64,000 bases of DNA from SMWC01 sp045561055 (GCA_045561055.1 JBJKYL010000019.1:434001-498000); one strand, 5' to 3'; counted from the first letter of the stretch, positions 44,791 through 54,412 are shown. The notes: a model not told the origin generated them from the letters alone. Numbers and translations: made by a program.

Positions 44791-45993
44791 CTAGTTTTGC
44801 ATTCCAAACCACGGGCGCATCCGAATAGCGATACTACTTCCAGAGAAAGCAGCTATTAGCCACAGCCAGCCATGTAAGCTAGATGAGGCAACACCACTGA
44901 AGAATGCGCCGATGTTACAGCCGTAGGCGATCCGTGCACCGTAACCGAGTAGTAATCCTCCGATTATTGCGGCCAACAATGAACGAGCGGGTACGCGCCA
45001 TGTCGGCGCAAATCTACCTGCCAATCCTGCCGCGGTTAACGCGCCGAGGATAATTCCGAAGTCCATCACCGACGTAATGTCGCGGAAAACGCTCGATTCC
45101 AGTGTCCTTGCCGCCGCTTCCGATTGCCAGTAGGGCCAGGCGGACACTTCAATGCCCACTACCGCAGCGATTTTTGAGCCCCACAGTGCAAATCCTGAGG
45201 TTACGCCCCAGGGTCGGCCAGCGAGTAATAATGTCGCGATGTTTACCGCAGCCAAACCGACCGCGCCAGCAAGGAACGGCCACGGTCCGCGTAGCCACTT
45301 TTGTTGCGGTTCCCTTTCTTTAACGGCCGAAACGTTACCGTGGCGGCGTTGTTCGACGACAACAGAGCCCACCCATAGTGCTATTAACAGCGCGAATGAA
45401 ATCGTTAGTGCTCCGAGCGTTCCGAACTCGGTTTGCAGGGAGATTGGAGCGAGTCCCCCAACTTGCTGCCATGCTGGTAAATGGAATGCACCTAGAGCAG
45501 AGCCGATGACAAATGCGATTAGGGTAACGACCATACGGATGCTGCCACCGCCTACGGTAAATAGGGTTCCTGACGCGCAGCCACCACCTAGTTGCATGCC
45601 AACACCGAACAGAAAGGCGCCAGCAATAACAGAGAATCCTAGTGGTCTGATGTTGCCACGAATGTCCATTCCAAGGAATTGTCCGTCTGCAATCAGCGGC
45701 AGGAAAACTAACGTAGTGATTGCTAGCATCAGAAGTTGCGCTCGCAGACCCGCCCCATTACCGGTGCGTACGATATTTCTCCATGCCGATGTGAACCCGA
45801 ACGCGGCATGGTAAAGAATTAGCCCTGCCGCGAAGCCGACCACAAACAATGCGCCCTGCCGCCATCCAAAGCTTTGCGCTAGGTAAGTTGTTAACCCAAG
45901 GCTGACGATGGTTCCGATTGCGATAACTCTATGATTCATTGGAGAGGGAAGGTTAACGTCGGAGAGTGACGAATTGATGATCGTTGTGCTCAT
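44791..45993 (-). CDS. YeeE/YedE family sulfur-compound transporter
   Basis: A 400-residue membrane protein with about ten hydrophobic segments. Two internal half-repeats each carry the family Cys: C139 in 'GVGMQLGGGCASGTLF' and C359 in 'RIAYGCNIGAFFSG'. In the thiosulfate importer TsuA equivalent Cys residues relay the substrate. Some YedE members are linked to selenium metabolism, which is worth noting next to the selenoprotein genes, but sulfur import is the default. The usual TusA-like partner is not adjacent. Confidence 0.88.
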   Translation of the reverse strand: MSTTIINSSLSDVNLPSPMNHRVIAIGTIVSLGLTTYLAQSFGWRQGALFVVGFAAGLILYHAAFGFTSAWRNIVRTGNGAGLRAQLLMLAITTLVFLPLIADGQFLGMDIRGNIRPLGFSVIAGAFLFGVGMQLGGGCASGTLFTVGGGSIRMVVTLIAFVIGSALGAFHLPAWQQVGGLAPISLQTEFGTLGALTISFALLIALWVGSVVVEQRRHGNVSAVKEREPQQKWLRGPWPFLAGAVGLAAVNIATLLLAGRPWGVTSGFALWGSKIAAVVGIEVSAWPYWQSEAAARTLESSVFRDITSVMDFGIILGALTAAGLAGRFAPTWRVPARSLLAAIIGGLLLGYGARIAYGCNIGAFFSGVASSSLHGWLWLIAAFSGSSIAIRMRPWFGMQN

Positions 45994-46300
45994 TAATTTT
46001 TTCGCTAGTGTTTACAACTAAATATGTGTGAACTTCGTGCAAGCGGAATTCCACCCAATATAGCCTTGGAAATACGCCAGTTCGCCATGATATTCAATTC
46101 GTGTATTCTAATACTTTCCTTTCTGTTCCGATCGTAGTGAAGTGGAATATCATCACTACTTTCTGGCAATATTCGAGACGATATTGTTTTTCCGATATTT
46201 TACGATTGTTAACGATAATTTCTATCCTGATGTTTAGTGGGTTGGTTTTCGCTCTTGGCTGGATTTATCGGATCGGCCGCATAGATTAAGGGGATTAATA
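45994..46300. other. Intergenic region between YeeE/YedE and the second amidohydrolase
   Basis: This AT-rich region of 307 bp contains GTAGTGA...TCACTAC (46134-46159), an inverted repeat with a 12-base loop. A short plus-strand frame (46101-46289) ends in a hydrophobic segment but has a GTG start and no ribosome site, so I do not call it. The region probably holds both promoters. Confidence 0.3.
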
Positions 46301-47362
46301 ATGCCGAATAGAAGAGATTTCCTCAGAGCAATGGGTAGTGCCAGTGCAGGTGCTTATTTCTTGGGCCATGGATCGAGGGTGAGTGCACAATCTGGTGGCA
46401 AGCAGGTTGTGATTGGAGGGCAGGAGATCAAGATTGTTGATATCCACGCTCACTGCGTCTTCCGGGAGGTAGCGGATGTTATTGCAGGTACAGCGTTTGA
46501 TCGCCAATTCCCAGATTGGTATGTCCTTGGTGATTTTCGTATGGACGCGATGGACGAGCGCGGTATCGATGTTGCTGCATTAAGTGTGAACAATTATTGG
46601 TGGTATGGGGCTGATGAAGATCTCGCGAGCCAGATCGTGCGGATTCATGATGAAGCAATGGCCACTTGGTGTGAAGCACACCCGGATCGATTTGTTGCGT
46701 TGACTTCACCGGCGCTACAGCATCCAGATTTAGCTACTGAGCAAGTAGAGTACGCCATCAATGAGCTGGGAGCTCGTGGTGTGTCTGTAGGAGGGACGGT
46801 GTTGGGAGAAGCTAATTCCATTGCCAAATACGATCCTTTTTGGGCGAAGGTAGAAGAGCTAGAGGTTCCTGTTTTTATGCATCCGACCGATTCGGTTTAT
46901 CTTTTTCGAGAGGGCGGATTACCTGAACGTGGCGGTCAAGCGAATATACTCGGGAACCCTTTTGAGACGACGTTTTTTCTGAGTAACCTGATCTTTAATG
47001 GAACGCTAGATCGGTTCCCAGGTCTACGGGTATGCGGCGCGCACGGAGGCGGCTATCTGCCGTCTTATATCGGTCGTACGGATTTCGCTTGCGAGCGTGC
47101 TAATTCGGACTGCCTGAACGAGAGGGCGCCTAGTGAGTATCTGCGGCAGCAAATCTTGGCCGATACGATGGTTTTTTCGTCAGAAGGGCTTAGGCATCTT
47201 GTTGCCGAGATGGGAGCGGATCAACTCGTCTATGGCTCGGATCAGCCATTCTTCTGGCCGGATACTATAGATTTGATAGTCGAAGCAGATTTTTTAACAG
47301 ACATTGAGAAGGAAGTTATTCTTGGTGGTAATCTTCGAAGGTTATTGCGCATAGAGTCCTAG
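46301..47362 (+). CDS. Tat-exported amidohydrolase (ACMSD-like), paralogue of the 6621 gene
   Basis: A 353-residue amidohydrolase-2 protein. Tat signal 'MPNRRDFLRAMGSASAGAYF'. Metal ligands are in 'VDIHAHCVFREV' (HxH), 'VFMHPTDS', 'VCGAHGGGYLPSY' and 'VYGSDQPFFWP'. It shares 'NNYWWYGADEDLASQIVRIH' and the overall length with the gene at 6621, so the two are clear duplicates about 39 kb apart. The substrate is unknown; catabolic use of a cyclic or amidated compound in the periplasm is an inference. Confidence 0.9.
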   Translation: MPNRRDFLRAMGSASAGAYFLGHGSRVSAQSGGKQVVIGGQEIKIVDIHAHCVFREVADVIAGTAFDRQFPDWYVLGDFRMDAMDERGIDVAALSVNNYWWYGADEDLASQIVRIHDEAMATWCEAHPDRFVALTSPALQHPDLATEQVEYAINELGARGVSVGGTVLGEANSIAKYDPFWAKVEELEVPVFMHPTDSVYLFREGGLPERGGQANILGNPFETTFFLSNLIFNGTLDRFPGLRVCGAHGGGYLPSYIGRTDFACERANSDCLNERAPSEYLRQQILADTMVFSSEGLRHLVAEMGADQLVYGSDQPFFWPDTIDLIVEADFLTDIEKEVILGGNLRRLLRIES

Positions 47363-47571
47363 CGAGAGCGATTATTGGAATCTCGGGCATTAGCTAAAAC
47401 TTAGAAGTCGGTTTGAGGATGTTTTTTGAGTTTGCACTCGGTACCTCAGACCGAAAGTTTTTGTCTAATGCGCTTCCTTAAGTAACTTAGTAGCGTTTGT
47501 TAGTGAGCGAGTTTGATCCACACAGACCCCGTCTGTTTTGAATGGGGTGGTGCCTTTAAGGAAATGAATTT

Positions 47572-49017
47572 ATGATTCTTCGCCACAGTATCTCTAATTT
47601 CGTGCTAGCAGTCTCCGCAGTCTTTCTTTTTCAGATTGCGCCGGTTGCAGGTGCCCCTAATATTGTTGTTCTTATTGCTGACGATATGGGTTGGGGGGAT
47701 GTTGGTTTTAACGGTAGCGAGATTCGCACACCCGAGATCGACCGTCTTGCTGCAGAAGGTATGAGGCTCAATCGCTTCTACGTCCAGGCGGTATGTTCGC
47801 CTACTCGTGCGACATTTCTAACGGGGCGATCCCCTCTGAGCACGAGCGTATCGAGTCCATTTGATCCATGGTTTGAAAGAGGGTTACCTACAGATGAGAA
47901 GCTAATGCCTGAATATCTTCGGGAAGCAGGCTATCAAACACACGCTGTTGGCAAGTGGCACCTGGGTCCGAATGAATCCATCTACCATCCGTTGAATCAC
48001 GGTTTCGATACGTTCTATGGAAGTATGCATGGCTACCTTAATCATGAAAGCCATACGATGGCCGGTCGCGTCGACTGGCAGCGTAATGGGGAGACAGTGT
48101 TCGAAGTTGGGCACGTCACGGATCTAATCGCGGATGAAGCAGTGCGCCATATACAGGAACGAGACCCCGATCGGCCTATATTTCTATATATTACTTTTAC
48201 CGCGCCACATGTTCCTTTACAGGCGTCGGAGGAAGCTATCGCCGCATATTCGCACTTGGAGGACCAGACCCGTCGTGTTTACGCAGCGATGGTTTCGGAG
48301 ATGGATGGGGCAATTGCCCGTATCTCTGAGGCGCTCGATGACGCGGGTATCATGGACGAGACGCTACTGATGTTCTTTAGTGATAATGGTGGTAATCCAC
48401 GGTTAGGGGCGAATAATGGGCAGCTGCGGGGAGGCAAAGGGTCTCCTTGGGAAGGGGGAATTCGCGTTCCGGCGTTGATCCATGGGCTAGATGCTATTGA
48501 GGGCGGAACGGTATTCGATCAACGTCTCACTGTGATGGATTTGCTGCCTACTTTTCTTGCTGCGGCTGATATTCCCATAGATGCCCCGAAGCCGATCGAA
48601 GGTCAGAATATGTGGCCAGTTGTTTCAGTCGGTGAGCCGATTGTCAGCCAGGACGTCATACTGAGTAATTATCACAGCTCTACTGATGCGGTTCTGCATG
48701 CTTTTTTCAGTGACGACTGGAAGCTAGTACAGGGACTGAATGAGGATGGGGAAGTCCAGAACTATCTGTTCGATATTTACACGGATCCCTATGAGCAAAA
48801 CGATTTAGCGACTGAGTATCCCGACGTGCTTGCACGGTTAGTTGCCGAACTCGCGGCCGTACCTCAGGTTGAGCCGATTAATAGGGGACAAAGGTACCCA
48901 GATATGGACGCTCCGGGTTCTCCGGTTTCAGTTGCCCCCGATACTCGTCCAGCCATAGCTACGCCTTATGCAGAGAGTGGTGTTATTCCTTATCCGCCAG
49001 GAAACTACCCCGAGTAA
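47572..49017 (+). CDS. Arylsulfatase-type sulfatase, exported
   Basis: A 481-residue sulfatase with a signal peptide to about residue 28. Metal site 'VVLIADDMGWGDVGF', formylglycine motif C75-S-P-T-R in 'QAVCSPTRATFLTGRSPL', then 'VGKWHLGPNESIYHP' and 'FFSDNGGNPRLGANNGQLRG'. This is the arylsulfatase A/AslA branch, distinct from the two iduronate-type proteins at 1221 and 17876. Its TAA at 49015-49017 abuts the selenoprotein TGA on the other strand, with no intervening base. Confidence 0.93.
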   Translation: MILRHSISNFVLAVSAVFLFQIAPVAGAPNIVVLIADDMGWGDVGFNGSEIRTPEIDRLAAEGMRLNRFYVQAVCSPTRATFLTGRSPLSTSVSSPFDPWFERGLPTDEKLMPEYLREAGYQTHAVGKWHLGPNESIYHPLNHGFDTFYGSMHGYLNHESHTMAGRVDWQRNGETVFEVGHVTDLIADEAVRHIQERDPDRPIFLYITFTAPHVPLQASEEAIAAYSHLEDQTRRVYAAMVSEMDGAIARISEALDDAGIMDETLLMFFSDNGGNPRLGANNGQLRGGKGSPWEGGIRVPALIHGLDAIEGGTVFDQRLTVMDLLPTFLAAADIPIDAPKPIEGQNMWPVVSVGEPIVSQDVILSNYHSSTDAVLHAFFSDDWKLVQGLNEDGEVQNYLFDIYTDPYEQNDLATEYPDVLARLVAELAAVPQVEPINRGQRYPDMDAPGSPVSVAPDTRPAIATPYAESGVIPYPPGNYPE

Positions 49018-49359
49018 TCAGCCTAATAGGCTGCTGTACACGTCTTCATTGAATCCGACTACCAATGTCTTACCAACGTGTGCCGTTGGCGCTCGCAGAT
49101 TACCTGTCGGTCCTAGCATGGCTTTAACTGCATCCGCCGAAGACTTATCGGCTTTAGAGAAGTCAACAACCTTTTTTCCTTTCGCAACGATTAATTGCGA
49201 TACGTCTGCCAACAACGCTTCAGCATCCGAGGCCTGAAGTTTTTTGCTTGCGGATACTTGCTCGCCTATTTCAATATTATTTGCCACCAGAAACTTGGCA
49301 GCTCGGGTACAGCTGGTTCACCCGTTGCGGTGGTAATACCACTTAACTTTATTGGTCAT
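49018..49359 (-). CDS. Selenoprotein: small ArsC/glutaredoxin-like protein with UGA-encoded Sec
   Basis: A 113-residue protein when the TGA at 49320-49318 is read as selenocysteine: the N-terminus is MTNKVKWYYHRNG-U14-TS-C17, a U-x-x-C redox motif after a short beta strand. The frame continues through 'GPTGNLRAPTAHVGKTLVVG', typical of ArsC-family seleno- and Cys-proteins. ATG 49359 has a strong GGAGG site 6 bp upstream. Without Sec the only start would be a GTG at 49287, which would remove the active site. Predicted role is cytoplasmic thiol/selenol reduction; true arsenate reduction is unproven. It is 48 bp downstream of the cupin gene on the same strand. Confidence 0.9.
49282..49300 (-). 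promoter_or_regulatory. Candidate bSECIS hairpin of the ArsC-like selenoprotein
   Basis: On the minus strand TGCCA (49300-49296) pairs perfectly with TGGCA (49286-49282) around a nine-base AGTTTCTGG loop. The loop starts 22 nt after the UGA and has G as its second base, as expected for bacterial SECIS. An alternative CAGCT/AGCTG stem with a G-first loop lies closer (7 nt), so the active fold is uncertain. Confidence 0.5.
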
Positions 49360-49407
49360 ATAGTACCTCCAGGTCTTGTCATATTTTTGCCGCGTACACG
49401 GCCAGGA

Positions 49408-50247
49408 TTAAACGCCTTCAGGATTTATGGTCTCCGCAGAACTGTGTGTACCAATAGTGCGAGAAGGTTCGCCGCCATCGATGTTCTTGCCCGCTGGGAG
49501 CCAGGTGCATACTAGTTCAGGATCTTCCCAGACTGTTCGGAACTCGCCGGGAACGAAGTATTCGACGAAGATGAGATTCTCATCGCCATCGTTGACAAAG
49601 TTGTGACGCTCAAATTCATAATTGTATAAAGTATCTCCAGCGCTTATCGGTGTTGATCCCTCATTTAAAAGCGCAGTGCCCCGCCCACTGATAATATACT
49701 GAAAGTGTTCCGTCTCTTCGTGGTGATGATTTGCTCCTATCGTTCCCGGTGGATAGATAATCATCTCGCCCTTTACCGCCCTTGTACCAAAGAGCGTTGG
49801 AGTGACTAGATAGATCCGCGTACGGGCATCGTGCTCGGAATCCAGTACCGGTTCTTCGCGCCAGTTTACGCAACGGAACTCTAGGGTCGATTCACCGAAG
49901 CCCGGATCGAATCGGGAGGCATTCGGCACGCCGCCATATAAGACGACCGCGCCTTCATTGGATTTAAGGTTGCCTCCATATCCTGGCGGAAGGAAAATCA
50001 CATTAGCGTCGGTTAGTTCATGGTGGCCGGTCGATCCATCGAGAGTCGCCGCACCTTCAAGTAGTTGGAACCAGGCGAGATCGGTATTGGCAACGGCAAT
50101 CCTTACGCATGAGGCGGCATCAATAGCCCATCGGTCCAGGACAATCCAATCATTGCCCACCAGTTCAGACGTAATCAGCGGTTGCCGCGAGACGCCTTCG
50201 CTTATCGTGATGCTATCCACACTATTATGGTTTACCAATACAGGCAT
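49408..50247 (-). CDS. Bicupin protein upstream of the selenoprotein
   Basis: A 279-residue protein of two cupin halves without a signal peptide. The C-terminal half has a clear metal run, 'GANHHHEETEHFQYIISGRG', then 'ISAGDTLYNYEFERHNF'; the N-terminal half is degenerate ('FQLLEGAATLDGS'). This resembles small dioxygenase or isomerase cupins; the reaction is unknown. It may be co-transcribed with the selenoprotein, separated by 48 bp. Confidence 0.78.
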   Translation of the reverse strand: MPVLVNHNSVDSITISEGVSRQPLITSELVGNDWIVLDRWAIDAASCVRIAVANTDLAWFQLLEGAATLDGSTGHHELTDANVIFLPPGYGGNLKSNEGAVVLYGGVPNASRFDPGFGESTLEFRCVNWREEPVLDSEHDARTRIYLVTPTLFGTRAVKGEMIIYPPGTIGANHHHEETEHFQYIISGRGTALLNEGSTPISAGDTLYNYEFERHNFVNDGDENLIFVEYFVPGEFRTVWEDPELVCTWLPAGKNIDGGEPSRTIGTHSSAETINPEGV

Positions 50248-50346
50248 CGAATGATTCCTAGTTTAGAAAGACGAACTATATCCTAGCAAAGACTTAAATA
50301 AGGATTTTTTGCTTACTTCATGATGCTAATAGCCTATTCTAGGCTG

Positions 50347-51705
50347 ATGAGCGAGATACAAGTCAGTAAGCTTCGCATGGTTGGCTTTTCCCTACCGGCT
50401 ATGGGGCTCAATATGCTCCTAACTGCGGTTTTTGTATTTCTTCCCGCGTTATATGCAGAGCATCGTGGGCTCGATACTGCAGCGGTCGGTGCCATTTTCT
50501 TCGGCGCAAAATTCGTCGATATGATAGCGGCACCGCTCTGGGGCCTTTTCATGGACAATTATCAGACCCGTTGGGGGCGCCGCCGACCCTGGTTGGTGTT
50601 GTCTGCCCCGATTCTGATGGTAGCGATCTATCTTGCGTATAATCCGCCAGAAATTGTGTCTGGCGTTTATCTATTCCTGACGTTATCGGTCCTCTACATA
50701 GGTTGGGACGCTTGGACAATCAGCCATACGGCCTGGGCGCTGGAGCTCTCCCGCGACTACGATCGTCGTTCGCGAATTACAGGATTACTGCAAGTATTAG
50801 TCATTGCTGGTGGACTACTAGCGGGTATTGTACCGGCTATCATGGAGCAAATTGCGTCTCCGACTTATGAAGAAAAAGCTTCGGTGATTGGGTGGTTCAT
50901 GATCATTTTTTTGCCGCTAACAGTAGTTGTTTGCCTACTAAGCGCACCTGAGCGAGAGACTCCGAATCGACCACATCTTGGATTCAAAAAAGGTGTTGCA
51001 CTGGTTTTCAGTAGCCCGGCCTTGGCTCGGTTGCTTGCTGCGAACGCGTTACTGGGTTTCTCGACATTCATTGTGCAGGGTTTATTTTTCTTTTTCGTTG
51101 CTTACGCATTAAATTTGGAGGAGAGAGCAGGGTTCATTCTTATTTTTCTCGTAATCGGCGGATTGATTGGTTTGCCTATTTGGTTGCGGATCGCTGAACG
51201 ATTAACCAAGCATGCTGCCATGCAGCTTGGTGTAATGACCGGTGCCGTTACTCCGTTGTTACTCCTTCTTCTTCCAGCTGAGCAAGTAGCCCTTACCATA
51301 GCTGCGTTCGTGTTAGTCGGTCTGAATTCATCTGCTAATGAGTTCCTACCGAGAGCCATGCTGGCTGACATCTGTGATCAGGATCATCTCAAGAGCGGAA
51401 CGGAAAGAACAGGCCTCTACTATTCCTTGCTACAACTATCCAGCAAATTCGCGTCCGGTTTCGCTATATTTCTCGGCTTCTCCTTTCTTACTTTCTTCGG
51501 CTTTGATCCGGCGCTAGGAGAAAATAATACCGTCGAGGCTTTGCAGCGGTTACGCTATTTGATAGTGGCATTGCCCGTCTTAGCCTATGCCATAGTCATT
51601 GGGTTGATGTGGCGTTATCCGATCAATCGGGAACGGCAACATGAGATGCGGGATATCATCGCGGAGCGCGAGAGATTGGCGGTTGCCGATTCGGAAGAGT
51701 TGTAG
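50347..51705 (+). CDS. MFS transporter, GPH (glycoside-pentoside-hexuronide) symporter-like
   Basis: About 452 residues with twelve membrane segments. The motif 'FVDMIAAPLWGLFMDNYQTR' followed by 'WGRRRPWLVLSAP' is characteristic of the GPH cation:sugar symporters. C-terminal half: 'MLADICDQDHLKSGTERTGL'. It likely imports a sugar or uronide, consistent with nearby sulfatases and DUF5916 proteins. ATG 50347 gives the family-like N-terminus MSEIQVSKLRMVGFSLPA; an ATG at 50320 adds nine odd residues. Confidence 0.87.
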   Translation: MSEIQVSKLRMVGFSLPAMGLNMLLTAVFVFLPALYAEHRGLDTAAVGAIFFGAKFVDMIAAPLWGLFMDNYQTRWGRRRPWLVLSAPILMVAIYLAYNPPEIVSGVYLFLTLSVLYIGWDAWTISHTAWALELSRDYDRRSRITGLLQVLVIAGGLLAGIVPAIMEQIASPTYEEKASVIGWFMIIFLPLTVVVCLLSAPERETPNRPHLGFKKGVALVFSSPALARLLAANALLGFSTFIVQGLFFFFVAYALNLEERAGFILIFLVIGGLIGLPIWLRIAERLTKHAAMQLGVMTGAVTPLLLLLLPAEQVALTIAAFVLVGLNSSANEFLPRAMLADICDQDHLKSGTERTGLYYSLLQLSSKFASGFAIFLGFSFLTFFGFDPALGENNTVEALQRLRYLIVALPVLAYAIVIGLMWRYPINRERQHEMRDIIAERERLAVADSEEL

Positions 51706-51764
51706 TGTTAAAGAATCGATTGAATCGTCAGCGGATTGGGCTAGCGACTCAGGCTAAAAGGTCG

Positions 51765-52052
51765 TTAGTCGGTTTCCGCAGTTACTGGATCAATGATTTT
51801 TCGGATTTCTGTAACCTTCGTCGCAGGAAAGCCACTACGATCGGCGTGTTCTTGAATTAAGCTTTCACTATCGGATAAATAGATACAGAACGTTTTGTCA
51901 CCGGCGACATAAGAGTGTTCCCATTGGATTTGTTTGTGTTCGGCTCTCATTTCTGCAAGTACGCCGTTAGATTTTCCTGCAGCTTCGCGCAGCGCTTCGC
52001 GTTCGGCTGAACCTATCTCCGGTATGTCGCGTTCGATTACATATCTTGGCAT
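51765..52052 (-). CDS. DUF4242 domain protein
   Basis: A 95-residue ferredoxin-like alpha/beta protein beginning 'MPRYVIERDIPEIGSAEREA', then 'QWEHSYVAGDKTFCIYLSDS' and 'EHADRSGFPATKVTEI'. These are DUF4242 hallmarks; one studied homologue binds nickel, and otherwise function is unknown. ATG 52052 has an AAGGAC site and matches family starts; a longer frame to 52121 is not needed. Confidence 0.9.
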   Translation of the reverse strand: MPRYVIERDIPEIGSAEREALREAAGKSNGVLAEMRAEHKQIQWEHSYVAGDKTFCIYLSDSESLIQEHADRSGFPATKVTEIRKIIDPVTAETD

Positions 52053-52155
52053 AGTAAGTCCTTTTAATGGCCAATCCGTGATTAGGGCAAGCATTATCGC
52101 TAGCCTAGTATAATCGCGCAATATGCTAATTGAGATTTCATAAACTATTTATTTG

Positions 52156-54351
52156 ATGACCGATCGTAGCGCAATAATCGTCCTAGGACTGATCGCCAGT
52201 CCGATCGTTTCGCTTGCTCAGAGCAGTCCTTCCAGTGTGATGAAATCATTAGATGCAGTTCGGGTTCAGGAACCGATCACAATCGACGGTTTATTAGATG
52301 AGGCCAGTTGGGCTAGTGCCGCTGTCGTTGAGGATGTCCACCAAATTTTGCCTGTGGAATATGCTGAGCCAAGCCAGCGTTCGCTCTTCCTCGTTCTATA
52401 TGATGACGAAGCGCTCTATCTCGCTGGGAAAATGTACGATGATGAACCAGAGCTGATTACAGCTAATGTTTTACGCGGAAAGAATGGTGATTCCTGGAGA
52501 GACGATCAGTTCTACGTTTATCTGGATCCTTTTAATAACAAGCGTAGCGGCTATTTATTTCAGATAAATCCTAATGGTGTATTTGAAGAAGGCATTTTCA
52601 GAGGGCCGACCCAAGTGCAATGGGAATGGGAAGGTATTTGGGAGGCTGCGGCGACACAGGACGAAGAAGGTTGGATTGCAGAGACTCGCATTCCATATAA
52701 AACGTTGTCGTTTAATTCCGATGCCGATACCTGGGGAATTAATTTCAGACGTAAAGTTGCGCGCAATAATGAGACGATGGGGTGGGTATCTCGAAACCGT
52801 CTACAAAGCCCGGCAATTTCGGGCGAAATTACCGGGTTAGAGAACCTTCAGCAAGGCTTAGGTCTTGATGTCGTGACGTCGTTTGCGGCTAGTGAGCAGC
52901 GTGTATTCATAACAGGTGGGAACACCTCTGGGGTGGAGCCATCGTTAGACGTGTTTTACAAACTCACCCCTTCTATCAATGCGTCTCTAACAGTGAATAC
53001 AGATTTCTCGGCCACCGAGGTAGATGAACGGCAGGTCAATCTCACGCGTTTTGGCTTGTTTTTTCCTGAGCAGCGTGGGTTTTTCCTACAGGATACAGAT
53101 ATCTTCGAATTTGGCCGCTTGGGCTTGCGTGAAATAGGGTCCCCTTTTTCACGCTCACTGGAGGAAAATGGGCGTCCGTTTTTCTCGCGCAGTATAGGAC
53201 TTAGTCAGACAGGGCAACCGGTAGATATTGAAGTAGGCGGTAAACTAACGGGTCGGTTAGGTCGATGGAATATTGGAACGTTAGCGGTCCAACAAGAAAA
53301 GTTTAAGGGCGTTGATTCTAAGGACCTGTTTGTAGGGCGTGCGTCTGCGAATATTTTAGCTGAGTCCAGTGTCGGCTTTATTGCTACCGATGGTGATCCG
53401 AAATCGAACAAAGATAATAGTCTTGTTGGTGTGGACTTTCTCTATCAAAATACTAGGCTGCCGGGTGGTCGAACGATCGAGTCGGAGCTTTGGTATCAGC
53501 AGACGGCTACGGAAGATATTGCGGACGACGATAGCGCCTGGGGTGCGCGTTTCTGGATGCCGAATAGCTCGGGATTTAGAGGCGGAGTTGGTGTCAAGGA
53601 GGTTGGAGCAAACTTCAACCCGGCACTTGGGTTCGTTAACCGCAAAAATATTCGGGACATGACAGCCGAACTCGGCTATACCTATAGGCCAATAGGTCGA
53701 AGTCTCCGATCTGTATACAGCGGCGCCACGGTGCATCGTATCGAATGGCTCAGCGGCGATTTGCAGAGCGAGGTCGCGAAGTTTCGCGTGAACCTAGAGA
53801 ATCAGACCGGGGATGGGCTCGACTTCACCTATCAAAATGAGAAGGAGCGACTTCTCCAACCCTTCGAGATATCAAGTGGCGTAATCATCACGCCGGGGAA
53901 TTATTCATTTGACCAGTTTATAATTGGTGTGAGCTCAGGCTGGCAGCGTCGCACGGTCGTAAATTTCAGCGTTGGTGCTGGGTCGTTCTACGACGGTGAT
54001 AGAAACACAGTTAGCGGTGATCTCACACTTAGGCCAAGTCCACATTTCCGAACCTTCATAGGGTACAACTACAACGACGTTTCGTTGCCCCAAGGGGATT
54101 TTAAGTTACGCCTGGCTCGGATCGGGTTAGACTTTGTATTTTCATCCAAGCTCTCCTGGGCCAACCTCATCCAGTACGATAATGATACTGAGACGGCAGG
54201 TATTAACAGTATGATTCATTGGCGACCAGAAGCCGGTCGCGACTTGTTTGTTGTGTTAAATCATAGTCTCGAGGACCCTAATCGTGACGACCATTTTCAT
54301 TCGGCGTTCGCGGATTTCTCGATCAAATTTAACTACACGTTTCGTTTCTAG
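52156..54351 (+). CDS. DUF5916 protein: CBM9-like domain plus outer-membrane beta-barrel
   Basis: A 731-residue paralogue of the protein at 14064. Signal peptide to 'SPIVSLAQS', CBM9-like domain with 'PITIDGLLDEASWASAAVVE' and 'YLDPFNNKRSGYLFQINPNG', then 'VDERQVNLTRFGLFFPEQRG' and 'FFLQDTDIFEF' and a barrel ending 'FADFSIKFNYTFRF' with the terminal Phe typical of outer-membrane proteins. It is better conserved to the family than the 14064 protein. ATG 52156 is preferred over TTG 52153. Confidence 0.88.
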   Translation: MTDRSAIIVLGLIASPIVSLAQSSPSSVMKSLDAVRVQEPITIDGLLDEASWASAAVVEDVHQILPVEYAEPSQRSLFLVLYDDEALYLAGKMYDDEPELITANVLRGKNGDSWRDDQFYVYLDPFNNKRSGYLFQINPNGVFEEGIFRGPTQVQWEWEGIWEAAATQDEEGWIAETRIPYKTLSFNSDADTWGINFRRKVARNNETMGWVSRNRLQSPAISGEITGLENLQQGLGLDVVTSFAASEQRVFITGGNTSGVEPSLDVFYKLTPSINASLTVNTDFSATEVDERQVNLTRFGLFFPEQRGFFLQDTDIFEFGRLGLREIGSPFSRSLEENGRPFFSRSIGLSQTGQPVDIEVGGKLTGRLGRWNIGTLAVQQEKFKGVDSKDLFVGRASANILAESSVGFIATDGDPKSNKDNSLVGVDFLYQNTRLPGGRTIESELWYQQTATEDIADDDSAWGARFWMPNSSGFRGGVGVKEVGANFNPALGFVNRKNIRDMTAELGYTYRPIGRSLRSVYSGATVHRIEWLSGDLQSEVAKFRVNLENQTGDGLDFTYQNEKERLLQPFEISSGVIITPGNYSFDQFIIGVSSGWQRRTVVNFSVGAGSFYDGDRNTVSGDLTLRPSPHFRTFIGYNYNDVSLPQGDFKLRLARIGLDFVFSSKLSWANLIQYDNDTETAGINSMIHWRPEAGRDLFVVLNHSLEDPNRDDHFHSAFADFSIKFNYTFRF

Positions 54352-54356
54352 TCGCC

Positions 54357-54381
54357 GGCCGCCGTCACACCGCGGCCTTCA
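54357..54381. terminator. Possible hairpin between convergent DUF5916 and DUF6152 genes
   Basis: GGCCGC pairs with GCGGCC around CGTCACACC, immediately after the DUF5916 stop. The tail is only TTC, so terminator function is uncertain. Confidence 0.3.
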
Positions 54382-54412
54382 TTCTGGGAATAGGTCAGAT
54401 TGTGCGATTACT

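Noticed and set aside
46101..46289. Small frame with a C-terminal hydrophobic segment before the second amidohydrolase.
   Set aside because: GTG start, no ribosome site and no known family; kept only as an intergenic remark.
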